Source: Methanobacterium_B sp963825335 (GTDB lineage: Archaea > Methanobacteriota > Methanobacteria > Methanobacteriales > Methanobacteriaceae). From it: 64,000 bases of DNA. The stretch covers positions 248,001 through 312,000 of the forward strand of contig CAWGSP010000001.1 of the NCBI GenBank assembly GCA_963825335.1, written 5' to 3'. Positions 8,970-17,338 of the stretch are shown here, in pieces; the stretch's first letter is position 1; every line of letters starts with the position of its first letter. The notes beneath the pieces are model-generated. The model saw nothing but the letters and a program-made list of their open reading frames with translations. It searched no databases and was not told the DNA's origin. The translations under genes and the position numbers were made by a program.

Positions 8970-10205
8970 TCATTTGAGGATATTCATTTTTATTTCGTTT
9001 AGACTGTTGCATCCTGTCAATATCATTGCTTTACGTAGATCGTCCTTAACATATTTATAATACATCTTAACAGCCTCTTCTCCTCCTGCTATTGACAATC
9101 TTGCAAGAGGTCGCCCTATTAGGGCCACGTTGGCACCCAAGGCTAGAATTTTAAGTACATCAAACCCGGTTCTAACTGCCCCATCCGCCATTATGGTGAT
9201 CTTACCCGAGATCTCATCGGCAATAATTGGAAGCACTTCACCCACACCTTGTGCACCATCAAGTACTCTCCCTCCGTGGTTGGAAACATAACAAGCAGCA
9301 GCACCAGAATCTAAAACTTTACCCGCATCTTCAGGGCACATAATTCCCTTGAAGATCACGGGTTTTTCTGTACAATCAACGAGTTCTTGCAGTTCGTTTT
9401 CACTTTTACGGTAGAGGGAGTTGCTCCAAAATGTAGATCCTGCCCCATCAAGGTCGACACCCATTGCGATTACATTCATCTCCTCAGCCTTTTGGAATAA
9501 TTCAATCAATCTTTCCTGTGACTGTGGTTTGAATATTGGTATGCCCCATCCATTATTTTCACCCACTATGCTGACCCCCAGATCATCGGGAACAGATGAT
9601 GTACTCCCCACCAACCCAATGGAACCTGATTTCATTGCACCTTTTAACAATCCCCGGTAAAAAGTATCTTCGGGAACAACATCGTTCATGCTGACTTTAA
9701 CTCCTGAAAGACTGGCCCCCATAACAGGCATGCCGATTTTCTTTCCAAATAGTGAAATAGACATGTCTGGTTCGTTATGTGCCTTGATCAAGCACATTTT
9801 GAGTTTATATTGCTGTAAAGAGTTGTAATTAGCTTCAAAAGTCTTCCCTTGTCCAGCACCGCCAAAACCTATCGGTGCACCAAACTTTTGGCCCGTGCAC
9901 AGACGGTCGGGTTGTCCATCACAAACAGAATACTCACCACAGATCCCTGTGAGCATCTTTCGGGCTATGGAACGGTAGTAATTCAAATCCTGTGATTCGT
10001 GCTGGGTGTCTGTGTAAGCACGCATTTTAATCGAGAACACATCTTCACGCACTTCCTGTAGATAGTCCTTCGGCATTCCACATACCGGACACAACCAAGA
10101 ATCCGGGAAATTTTCCAGTTCAGTGCCTGGTTCAAGATCTGTTTCAGGATCCCCCTTATCCTCATCATATACATAAACATTGCAGTATGTGCAGATATAT
10201 TTCAT
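8970..10205 (-). CDS. Rubredoxin domain fused to an FMN-dependent alpha-hydroxy-acid dehydrogenase/glutamate-synthase-like barrel
   Basis: A 411-residue fusion protein. Residues 1-50 form a rubredoxin (MKYICTYC, then SWLCPVCGMP) with the four iron-binding cysteines in two CxxC pairs. The rest is a TIM-barrel flavoprotein with the NHGGRVLDG, TIMADGAVRTG and GANVALIGRP segments of the FMN-binding IMPDH/lactate oxidase superfamily. I start it at the ATG with an upstream GGAG; an in-frame TTG five codons earlier overlaps that GGAG. It lies 108 bases downstream of the fumarate reductase pair on the same strand. Electron transfer between flavin and the rubredoxin iron is likely; the substrate is unknown. 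Confidence 0.85.
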   Translation of the reverse strand: MKYICTYCNVYVYDEDKGDPETDLEPGTELENFPDSWLCPVCGMPKDYLQEVREDVFSIKMRAYTDTQHESQDLNYYRSIARKMLTGICGEYSVCDGQPDRLCTGQKFGAPIGFGGAGQGKTFEANYNSLQQYKLKMCLIKAHNEPDMSISLFGKKIGMPVMGASLSGVKVSMNDVVPEDTFYRGLLKGAMKSGSIGLVGSTSSVPDDLGVSIVGENNGWGIPIFKPQSQERLIELFQKAEEMNVIAMGVDLDGAGSTFWSNSLYRKSENELQELVDCTEKPVIFKGIMCPEDAGKVLDSGAAACYVSNHGGRVLDGAQGVGEVLPIIADEISGKITIMADGAVRTGFDVLKILALGANVALIGRPLARLSIAGGEEAVKMYYKYVKDDLRKAMILTGCNSLNEIKMNILK

Positions 10206-10312
10206 CTTAGTTAACTCCAAATAGATTCAGTTACCAACATTGTTTCAAGTTTTGTCAAGTACAGGTTTAAAATGATCTCATCATCAATATTAAAATTATT
10301 TTAATAACAGAT

Positions 10313-11080
10313 TCATTTTTCTGATTCTTTCAGGTCTAATAATTTTTCCCTAGCTTTGGCAATTGCAATCAGGGGAGGAACATCTTTTGGACACACTCTA
10401 CGACAATTTCCATGGAATTCACATGCCCACCATCCTTCAGGAATATCAGCCTTTTCTAGCCTCTTATTATTTTCACCGTCACGCGGATCTATATAAAACT
10501 GGTACAGCTTTGCAAGTGCTGCTGGCCCAAGATATTCATTATCTTTCCCATTAACAGGACAAGACCCAAAACAGGCACCACAAAGAATACAATTAGTATA
10601 TAATTCTAGTTCTGGGATCGCTGAAGGATCCATTAGCCTCTCCTTTTCAGGATCAGGATCTGATGGTTTGAAGACTGGTTCTACAAATTTGTAGTCTGTA
10701 AAAAATTTAGACTTATCAACTATGAGATCTTTGACAACAGGCAAATGTGGAAGAGGTTCGACTAAAACTTCTTCTGCAGGATCCCATTCGACTGTTTTTT
10801 CTATAGCTGAGTATGGTTCTATTGGTAACCGCAGTTCGCCGTTAATGAGAGGTTCAACTTGTGTTCTGCATGCTAATCTAGGGACTTTATTGATCAACAT
10901 TGCACATGTTCCGCAGACAGCACCCCTGCAAGAATACTGAAAAGCAAGAGAATCATCAAATATATCTTGAAATTGGAATAATGCCCCCAGAACCGTCATT
11001 CCAGGGTAAGGTCTTAGCTCAAAAGTATCGTAGCGGGGTGAATCCATTTTTTCATGGTACCGATATACCTTCAGTTTCAT
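10313..11080 (-). CDS. Fumarate reductase/succinate dehydrogenase iron-sulfur subunit, short form
   Basis: A 255-residue FrdB/SdhB-type electron-transfer subunit. The N-terminal [2Fe-2S] motif is CRGAVCGTC followed by a fourth Cys 11 residues later. The C-terminal half has CILCGACFGSCP and a CRRVCPKDVPP motif for the two further clusters. The ATG overlaps the stop of the flavoprotein gene by one base (TAATG), so they are translationally coupled. Methanogen TfrB proteins are about 490 residues because they carry an added cysteine-rich CCG domain that receives electrons from CoM-SH/CoB-SH. That domain is absent here, and the downstream sequence in no frame looks like its remains. Confidence 0.9.
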   Translation of the reverse strand: MKLKVYRYHEKMDSPRYDTFELRPYPGMTVLGALFQFQDIFDDSLAFQYSCRGAVCGTCAMLINKVPRLACRTQVEPLINGELRLPIEPYSAIEKTVEWDPAEEVLVEPLPHLPVVKDLIVDKSKFFTDYKFVEPVFKPSDPDPEKERLMDPSAIPELELYTNCILCGACFGSCPVNGKDNEYLGPAALAKLYQFYIDPRDGENNKRLEKADIPEGWWACEFHGNCRRVCPKDVPPLIAIAKAREKLLDLKESEK

Positions 11081-12792
11081 TAATATACACGCTCCTTTGG
11101 TTCAAACATATCAATAACAACAGAAGTGAATTTCACCTGCAATATACCGTCCTCCATGGTTACTGTTGTGTGCTTTAAAAATTGTTTATCATCACGTTCG
11201 GGATGATCTGTTCTGGTGTGAGAACCTCTACTTTCTTCACGTTGCATAGCGCCTAAAGAAACAGCTTCAGCAATTTGAAGCATATTTTCAAGCTCAAAAA
11301 ATCTGATTAATGCCTGATTTATTGCAGGAGACTTGTTCTGAATTGAAATATTTTCAGCTTGCTTCTGGAAGCTTTTTATATCTGAAATACCTTCCTCCAT
11401 AACCTGTTTGTTACGGAAGATGCCAAATTTATTGAACATTGTGTGAGCCATGGCATCCCTTATGCTGAATAATTTTTTTCCATTATCACGGCTTAAAACC
11501 TTATTAATCCTAGATTCAACTGATTTAATTTCAGTTTTTACTTTTGCGGTTGTGGGTTGGGGAATATCATCGATCTTGTTGATGATATTATCTGCTACAA
11601 GCCTCCCAAATACAACTGTTTCCAGTAGTGAGTTTCCACCCAATCTATTGGCTCCATGAACACTGATACAAGCACATTCACCCGCTGCATATAATCCTTT
11701 TAGTGGTGTTGCACCTTTAACATCAACATCGATCCCGCCCATTGAGTAGTGTTGGCCGGGTTGGACAGGTATCGGGTCTTTAATAGGATCAATGCCAGCA
11801 AAATCCATTGATATTTGTCTTATGCCGGGTAATTTTTCCATTATATTGTCCCTACCTAAATGGCGCAGGTCTAAATGTACGTAACCTCCATCGTAACCCC
11901 TTCCCTCGCTAATTTCGTTTTCAATAGCCCTTGCAATCACATCCCTTGGTGCGAGATCTATTGAGTTGGGTGCGTAGCGTTTCATGAACCGTTCACCATT
12001 CTTGTTTAAAAGAATTCCTCCTTCTCCACGTGCCCCTTCGGTTATCAAGATATTTGTGCCGTAGAGTGTTGTCGGATGAAACTGTACAAATTCCATATCC
12101 TTCAATGGAACGCCAGCAGCAAGTGCAAGAGCTTGTCCATCTCCAGTATTGATGAGTGCATTGGTTGACCTGCTGAATAATCGACCAAAACCTCCAGTAG
12201 CCATGAGCACAGCTTTTGCAACAAATCCGTGAACCTTTCCCGTCATTGTGTCCAAGGCAGTGCACCCTGTACAACGATGATCTTGTTTCATGAGGGATGT
12301 CACAAAAAATTCCGGGTAAACTTCGATTTCTCTACTCAAAACTTGTTCGTAGAGTGTGTGAAGTGCGTTATGCCCTGTACGATCTGCAGCATAACATGTT
12401 CTTGGAAATCCTGCCCCACCAAATGGTCGCTGAGCAATCTTCCCATTTTCGAGTCTTGACCATACTGTTCCCATATGTTCCAGTTCTCTCACAGATGTAG
12501 GAGCTTCACGACACATGAGTGCTACAGCATCTTGGTCTGCAAGATAATCCGAACCCTTCACAGTATCATAGGCATGATTTTTCCAGCTGTCCATCGTACC
12601 ATCAGCACCAGGAACATTTCCTAACGAAGCATTCATCCCACCTTGAGCCGCAACTGAATGAGAACGTAGAGGATCAACCTTAGAAATAATAGCAACATTT
12701 ATATTTGCGTCGTGCAACTGAATTGCAGCACGAAGTCCTGTTAACCCGCCACCAACAATGACGACGTCGTGTTTATGGATACTGGATAGCAT
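11080..12792 (-). CDS. tfrA: Fumarate reductase flavoprotein subunit (TfrA/FrdA-like)
   Basis: A 570-residue FAD enzyme that reduces fumarate to succinate, supplying the reductive branch of the incomplete TCA cycle in methanogens. The Rossmann motif DVVIVGGGLTGLRAA is at the N-terminus. RSHSVAAQGGMNASLG and HPTTLYG mark the FAD and dicarboxylate sites, with HGANRLGGNSL near the middle. I place the start at the ATG before LSSIHKHD because it has a GGTGG box and matches the family N-terminus. An in-frame TTG at 12918, also with an AGGTGAG box, would add 42 lysine- and glutamate-rich residues. It is the first gene of the pair with the iron-sulfur subunit. Confidence 0.9.
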   Translation of the reverse strand: MLSSIHKHDVVIVGGGLTGLRAAIQLHDANINVAIISKVDPLRSHSVAAQGGMNASLGNVPGADGTMDSWKNHAYDTVKGSDYLADQDAVALMCREAPTSVRELEHMGTVWSRLENGKIAQRPFGGAGFPRTCYAADRTGHNALHTLYEQVLSREIEVYPEFFVTSLMKQDHRCTGCTALDTMTGKVHGFVAKAVLMATGGFGRLFSRSTNALINTGDGQALALAAGVPLKDMEFVQFHPTTLYGTNILITEGARGEGGILLNKNGERFMKRYAPNSIDLAPRDVIARAIENEISEGRGYDGGYVHLDLRHLGRDNIMEKLPGIRQISMDFAGIDPIKDPIPVQPGQHYSMGGIDVDVKGATPLKGLYAAGECACISVHGANRLGGNSLLETVVFGRLVADNIINKIDDIPQPTTAKVKTEIKSVESRINKVLSRDNGKKLFSIRDAMAHTMFNKFGIFRNKQVMEEGISDIKSFQKQAENISIQNKSPAINQALIRFFELENMLQIAEAVSLGAMQREESRGSHTRTDHPERDDKQFLKHTTVTMEDGILQVKFTSVVIDMFEPKERVY

Positions 12793-13532
12793 TCTGACAC
12801 CACCTTCTGTTTTCTGCTCATTCCTATTTTCATCCCGTGATACTTCCCCTAATTGATCTGTAGGTTCTTTATTTTTGAATGATGATGTTTTACCCCTTGA
12901 AAATCTCGTAATTTCCAATTTAACTCACCTGACTATCATTTTATTTATAGACCAAAGAATTATCCAAGTTTGATTCAAGAAACACTCTATTAATTATTAT
13001 ATTTCCATTTATAATTTAACTGATCTATCTATTATTTGGGTTTAGATGTGTAATAATCTATCCTAATCAGATATGAATATAATATCGTTATAATCACTAA
13101 TTATGAACTAAAAAACGATAGTATATTTGAATAAGGTTATTTTAAAGTTTTACAAATTAATTAAGGTTAGTTCAAACTTTTTAAGTTTTTAAAGCGATTA
13201 ATCGTGTATAAGATGAATTAACATTAATTTATGAGTTCCATGATAATGATTTCCTGATTGATGTCATACCTCTGTCTATTTGTAATGGAACAGCACAGTA
13301 TAAGGATTAATAAGCCGCTGTTTCGAGGTTTGAGGTGAAATATAAGTATCTTGAATTTAATGACTGTTTCATATGCGAAGTTTTTATATAAACCTAGAAA
13401 CTAATCTCTAACTAAAAGTGAGTATTTTTTATTGAATAATAGAATACAAATAATATAGAAGATATGGTCGAACTTTTCATGAAAAAATTTTATTTTCTCA
13501 ATTCCCGATAAAAAATAGTGATGGAGTTTAAC
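12793..13532. other. Divergent intergenic region between tfrA and purC
   Basis: About 740 bases, of which 12793-12918 is the possible TTG-started extension of tfrA. The remainder is AT-rich with no convincing coding frame. I see a strong TATA-like element for the purine genes near 13383 and two copies of AAGGTTA within about 40 bases around 13133-13167. No RNA fold that I recognise is visible. Confidence 0.4.
13383..13390 (+). promoter_or_regulatory. Probable TATA box for purC-purS-purQ
   Basis: TTTATATA followed by AACC. An archaeal promoter here would start transcription near 13410-13418 and give a leader of about 115-120 bases before the purC ATG. This is assigned from sequence and position only. 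Confidence 0.45.
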
Positions 13533-14291
13533 ATGTACCCCCAATTAGGAGATTTAATCTACAAAGGCAAAGCTAAAGATGTTTATGAAACTGAAAACCC
13601 AAATGAAGTTATAGTTAAATTTAGGGATGATATAACCGCAGGAGACGGTGCTAAAACAGAATCTCTGAATAAGAAAGGTTTTTACAATTCTATAATTTCA
13701 TCAAAGTTGTTTGAAGTGCTTGAAGAAGCAGGTATTAAAACCCAGTACATAAAGCTCGTAAAACCTGGTTATATGCTGTGCAAAAAGCTTGATATGATAC
13801 CATTAGAAGTTATCACCCGAAATATAGCCGCAGGAAGTCTTCTCAGAAAGTTTCCATTCAAGGAAAACCAAGAATTAAATCCACCCATAATACAGATGGA
13901 TTATAAGAATGATGAATATCATGACCCCATGTTGAATGACTCCATTATAATGGCTCTGGGTCTTGCAAGCCAATTAGAACTCGACAGTATAAGGAAAATG
14001 ACCCTCAGCATAAACCATGTTTTGAAGGAATTCTTGGCCAGTAAAAATATTCTATTTCCTGATTTTAAGATCGAATATGGATTCGATAAAATGGGAAACA
14101 TCGTACTGGGTGATGAAATAAGCCCAGATACTTGTAGATTTTGGGATGCCGAAACATGGGACGTCTTAGATAAAGACCTCTTCCGAAAGGGTGAATCTGG
14201 TGTTGTAAACGCATACAAGAGGGTAGCCTCGATGATACTTACCAAAGAAGACCAAGAAAAATATGATTTGAAATCATTTGAAATAGACTAA
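13533..14291 (+). CDS. purC: Phosphoribosylaminoimidazole-succinocarboxamide synthase
   Basis: A 252-residue SAICAR synthetase joining CAIR and aspartate with ATP in purine synthesis. The N-terminal GDLIYKGKAKDVYE and the later MIPLEVITRNIAAGS and EISPDTCRFWD motifs are diagnostic. I choose the ATG at MYPQLG because GGAG lies six bases before it; an in-frame GTG five codons upstream overlaps that box. The next genes, purS and purQ, are on the same strand and form a purine cluster with the same leader. Confidence 0.96.
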   Translation: MYPQLGDLIYKGKAKDVYETENPNEVIVKFRDDITAGDGAKTESLNKKGFYNSIISSKLFEVLEEAGIKTQYIKLVKPGYMLCKKLDMIPLEVITRNIAAGSLLRKFPFKENQELNPPIIQMDYKNDEYHDPMLNDSIIMALGLASQLELDSIRKMTLSINHVLKEFLASKNILFPDFKIEYGFDKMGNIVLGDEISPDTCRFWDAETWDVLDKDLFRKGESGVVNAYKRVASMILTKEDQEKYDLKSFEID

Positions 14292-14393
14292 TAAAAATTG
14301 TACAAGAAGTTCTAAATTGGATCTCACAATCAAATTAATTATATGATATCCAAATTTTTTTTATAACACGTTTTCAGAAGGATTGGTGATTTG

Positions 14394-14648
14394 ATGAAAT
14401 ATGATGCAGAAGTTAAAATAAGTCTTAAAAAAGGGATGTTAAACCCTGAAGCTGCAACGATACAAAGAGCTCTAGCTTTACTAGATTTTAATGTAAAAAA
14501 CACAGAAACAGTGAATATTATAAAGTTCTCGATTGAAGGATCAAGTCAGGAACTTGTAAAAGATGAAGTGGATGATATGTGTCAGAGGTTACTCTGCAAC
14601 CCTATGATCCACGATTACACCATAAAAATCATTGAAAATGAGGAATAA
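14394..14648 (+). CDS. purS: Phosphoribosylformylglycinamidine synthase subunit PurS
   Basis: An 84-residue small subunit that links PurQ and PurL in the three-part FGAM synthase of archaea and Gram-positive bacteria. The sequence KYDAEVKISLKKGMLNPE and the late MCQRLLCNPMIHDYTI stretch fit the family. GGTGAT lies three bases before the ATG. The preceding TTG is less likely. It is three bases from purQ. PurL is not in the window. Confidence 0.93.
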   Translation: MKYDAEVKISLKKGMLNPEAATIQRALALLDFNVKNTETVNIIKFSIEGSSQELVKDEVDDMCQRLLCNPMIHDYTIKIIENEE

Positions 14649-14651
14649 AGA

Positions 14652-15302
14652 ATGAAGGTAGGAATAATTAGATTCCCCGGGTCAAATTGTGACAGGGATG
14701 TTCATCATGTCCTTGAACTTACAGGGGCAAAACCAGAGTACATATGGTGGAATGTAAGGGATCTTTCAGATTTCGAAGCCATAATAATCCCCGGCGGGTT
14801 TTCTTACGGCGATTACCTCCGTGCAGGAGCCATAGCTGCAATAACACCCGTGATTGACGGTATTAAAGACTGTGTTAAAGAGGGTAAACCTGTTCTGGGC
14901 ATTTGTAATGGTGCTCAAATTCTTGCAGAAGTTGGCCTAGTACCCGGAGTTTTCACAGAAAACGAAAATGCCAAATTTATATGTAAATGGACAGAACTCA
15001 AAGTTGAAAGCAACAGAACTCCATTCACGAGAATGTATAAAAAAAATCAAACAATAAAAATGCCAATAGCCCATGCTGAAGGCCGCTATTACTTTGAAGA
15101 CATTAAAACACTTCGAGAAAATGATCAGATCATACTATCTTTTGAATCAGAAAATCCAAATGGATCAATGGAATCCATAACAGGGGTATGCGATCTAGAC
15201 GGACTGGTATGTGCAGTCATGCCACATCCCGAAAGAGCTTCAGAACCTATTTTAGGATCGGATGATGGTTTGAATTTCTTTAAAGGAATTTTTAAACGAT
15301 AA
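14652..15302 (+). CDS. purQ: Phosphoribosylformylglycinamidine synthase glutaminase subunit PurQ
   Basis: A 216-residue class I glutamine amidotransferase feeding ammonia to PurL. It begins KVGIIRFPGSNCDRD. The nucleophile elbow is LGICNGAQIL, and the catalytic His and Glu are in CAVMPHPERASE near the C-terminus; the HAEGRYYF motif is also typical of PurQ. It starts three bases after purS, so the two are co-translated. Confidence 0.96.
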   Translation: MKVGIIRFPGSNCDRDVHHVLELTGAKPEYIWWNVRDLSDFEAIIIPGGFSYGDYLRAGAIAAITPVIDGIKDCVKEGKPVLGICNGAQILAEVGLVPGVFTENENAKFICKWTELKVESNRTPFTRMYKKNQTIKMPIAHAEGRYYFEDIKTLRENDQIILSFESENPNGSMESITGVCDLDGLVCAVMPHPERASEPILGSDDGLNFFKGIFKR

Positions 15303-15401
15303 TCACTTCAAAGTCCACAAAGAATATTGATCCGAATCATCTTAACAAATATATTAAAAAAAAAATTTAACTTTTATAAAAAAAATCAAGGTGGAGAAAG
15401 G

Positions 15402-16136
15402 ATGGTAGTATATTTAGTAGGAGCTGGACCGGGAGACCCGGAACTCATAACACTCAAAGCTATAAAAATCTTAAAAAAAGCCGATGTAGTAGTATATGAC
15501 AGGCTTGCAAATGAAGAGATTTTAAAATATGCCGAAGGTGCAGAATTGATCTACGTCGGTAAAAAGGCAGGGGAACATTATAAAAGCCAGGATGAAATCA
15601 ATCAAATTCTCGTTGATCAAGGCAAAGAGCATGAAACAGTAGTAAGGCTTAAGGGAGGAGACCCGTTTGTATTTGGAAGGGGTGGTGAAGAAATGTTGGC
15701 ACTCCTAGAAGAAGGTATACTCGTGGAATTTATTCCAGGAGTTACATCTGCCATTGGTGTTCCTACATCATCAGGACTGCCTGTTACACACAGGGGTATT
15801 TCAACATCATTAACTGTTGTAACCGGTCATGAAGACCCGACAAAGGCTGCAAAGCAAGTTAAGTGGGATTTTAAAGCAGATACCATAATCATATTGATGG
15901 GCGTGGGAAGACTAGAAGAAAACACTAGAGAAATAATGAAACATAAAGACCCAGAAACACCAGTTTGTGTTATTGAACAAGGAACATTGTCTGATCAAAG
16001 AATAATAACTGGAACTCTCAAAAATATTACAAATAACCAGATTAATACACCTGCACTTGTAATTGTTGGAAATGTTGTTGAAATATACAAAGATGCCAAA
16101 CTAAAAAGAACAGAGATCAAAAAGGGAAAACTATGA
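15402..16136 (+). CDS. cobA: Uroporphyrinogen-III C-methyltransferase
   Basis: A 244-residue SAM-dependent tetrapyrrole methyltransferase making precorrin-2, the branch to siroheme, corrinoids and F430. VYLVGAGPGDPELITL starts the protein, with VVRLKGGDPFVFGRGGEE and the GLPVTHRGIS segment following. I set the start at this ATG because GGTGGAGAAAGG immediately precedes it; a longer frame from 15327 would add 25 lysine-rich residues unlike the family. The stop overlaps the hemD start (ATGA). Confidence 0.95.
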   Translation: MVVYLVGAGPGDPELITLKAIKILKKADVVVYDRLANEEILKYAEGAELIYVGKKAGEHYKSQDEINQILVDQGKEHETVVRLKGGDPFVFGRGGEEMLALLEEGILVEFIPGVTSAIGVPTSSGLPVTHRGISTSLTVVTGHEDPTKAAKQVKWDFKADTIIILMGVGRLEENTREIMKHKDPETPVCVIEQGTLSDQRIITGTLKNITNNQINTPALVIVGNVVEIYKDAKLKRTEIKKGKL

Positions 16137-16927
16137 GTAAAATGAAAGGTGATGAATTTGAAGGCAAGATCATAGGCATAACCCGTCCAGCAGAACGGGT
16201 TGCTGAAGCTGTGCAAATGGTGGAAGAACACGGTGGTAAAACACTCGTTGCACCCACCCTCGAACTTCGAGTCTCAAATTCGAAATCATTAATAGAACTT
16301 TGTAAAATGAGCAACAAACTTGACTGGTTGATATTCACGTCACCAACAGGGATCATATCATTATTCAAACACTGCATTGACCTTAAAGATAGGTTGAACC
16401 CCGGTTGTAAGATTGCGGTGATAGGCCCCAGAACAAGAAATTATCTAGAAAAAAAAGGCCTCAAGGCAGATTTGGTCCCTAATGACTACACAGCAGAAGG
16501 ACTGCTTGAAATTTTTGACGGACTAGATCTCGTGGATAAGAAAATAGGTATCCCCAGAACTTTAGCTGCCAGGGACGCCCTTCCAGATGGCTTAAAGAAC
16601 ATGGGTGCCGATGTTTTTGTTGCAGAGGCTTATAAATCGGAACTGCCAGAAAATAGAGATGATGTTGAACTTCTGATTGAAGGTATCATCAATAAAAAAA
16701 TAGATGCAGTCACATTCACAAGTACTTTAACGGTTAAAAATCTTTTCGAAATGGTAAAAACCGATAAAAAAGAATTATTTTTCGAAACACTCAGAAAAGG
16801 CGATGTAATCGTGGCCGCGATTGGCCCTATAACGGCTAAACCAATTAAAGAAATGAATATTCCAGTTTTAGTACCGGAAAAGTTCACAGTTAAAGCCATG
16901 CTAGACCTGTTGATGCAAGAAATATAA
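16133..16927 (+). CDS. hemD: Uroporphyrinogen-III synthase
   Basis: A 264-residue HemD that closes hydroxymethylbilane with ring-D inversion to give uroporphyrinogen III, the substrate of the adjacent CobA. Typical features are IIGITRPAERVAEA at the N-terminus, DWLIFTSPTGI, a AYKSELP linker and DAVTFTSTLTVKNL in the second domain. The ATG overlaps the cobA stop by four bases, so coupling of the two reactions is reflected in the gene order. Confidence 0.92.
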   Translation: MSKMKGDEFEGKIIGITRPAERVAEAVQMVEEHGGKTLVAPTLELRVSNSKSLIELCKMSNKLDWLIFTSPTGIISLFKHCIDLKDRLNPGCKIAVIGPRTRNYLEKKGLKADLVPNDYTAEGLLEIFDGLDLVDKKIGIPRTLAARDALPDGLKNMGADVFVAEAYKSELPENRDDVELLIEGIINKKIDAVTFTSTLTVKNLFEMVKTDKKELFFETLRKGDVIVAAIGPITAKPIKEMNIPVLVPEKFTVKAMLDLLMQEI

Positions 16928-17005
16928 CAAGTAAGACTAAAAAATCCAAACCAAAAGAAAATCTCAATATATGTTGCAGAATAACTCGAAATGTGGAGGG
17001 AATAA

Positions 17006-17278
17006 ATGAAAGCAATAATATGGCCGGTAAATATTGATTCAAAAAAAACTAAACACGAAGGGCGGAAAATTTCACGGGAAAATGCAATTGACACTCCAAA
17101 GTTGCGAGAAATTTCCAAAGCTGCTCAAAAACTCGGTATGAATCCTAATATCGAAAAAAATAAATCATATTCCAAATCATGGTGGGAAAATTCTGGTAGA
17201 GTGACCGTTGATAAGACCATGCCGAAAAGAGAAATATTAATCAAAATAAGTAACATGATCAAAGGTGCAAGAAACTGA
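17006..17278 (+). CDS. srp19: Signal recognition particle 19 kDa protein
   Basis: A 90-residue SRP19 that binds 7S RNA and lets SRP54 assemble for co-translational targeting. The AIIWPVNIDSKKTKHEGRKI start and the basic RVTVDKTMPKREILIK stretch are family hallmarks. A GGAGG box lies six bases before the ATG. It stands between hemD and the DHH gene on the same strand. Confidence 0.94.
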   Translation: MKAIIWPVNIDSKKTKHEGRKISRENAIDTPKLREISKAAQKLGMNPNIEKNKSYSKSWWENSGRVTVDKTMPKREILIKISNMIKGARN

Positions 17279-17338
17279 TCAAATACGCATCCCATATTCT
17301 TACAAATTCTTTAATCTTATATATTTAGGAGTCAATTT

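Noticed and set aside
13021..13382. Possible small RNA or riboswitch upstream of purC
   Set aside because: I could not find a consistent fold or known motif; only a TATA box and AT-rich DNA are evident.
15327..15401. 25-residue extension of CobA
   Set aside because: Lysine-rich low-complexity sequence with no ribosome binding site; the GGTGGAGAAAGG box fits the ATG at 15402.
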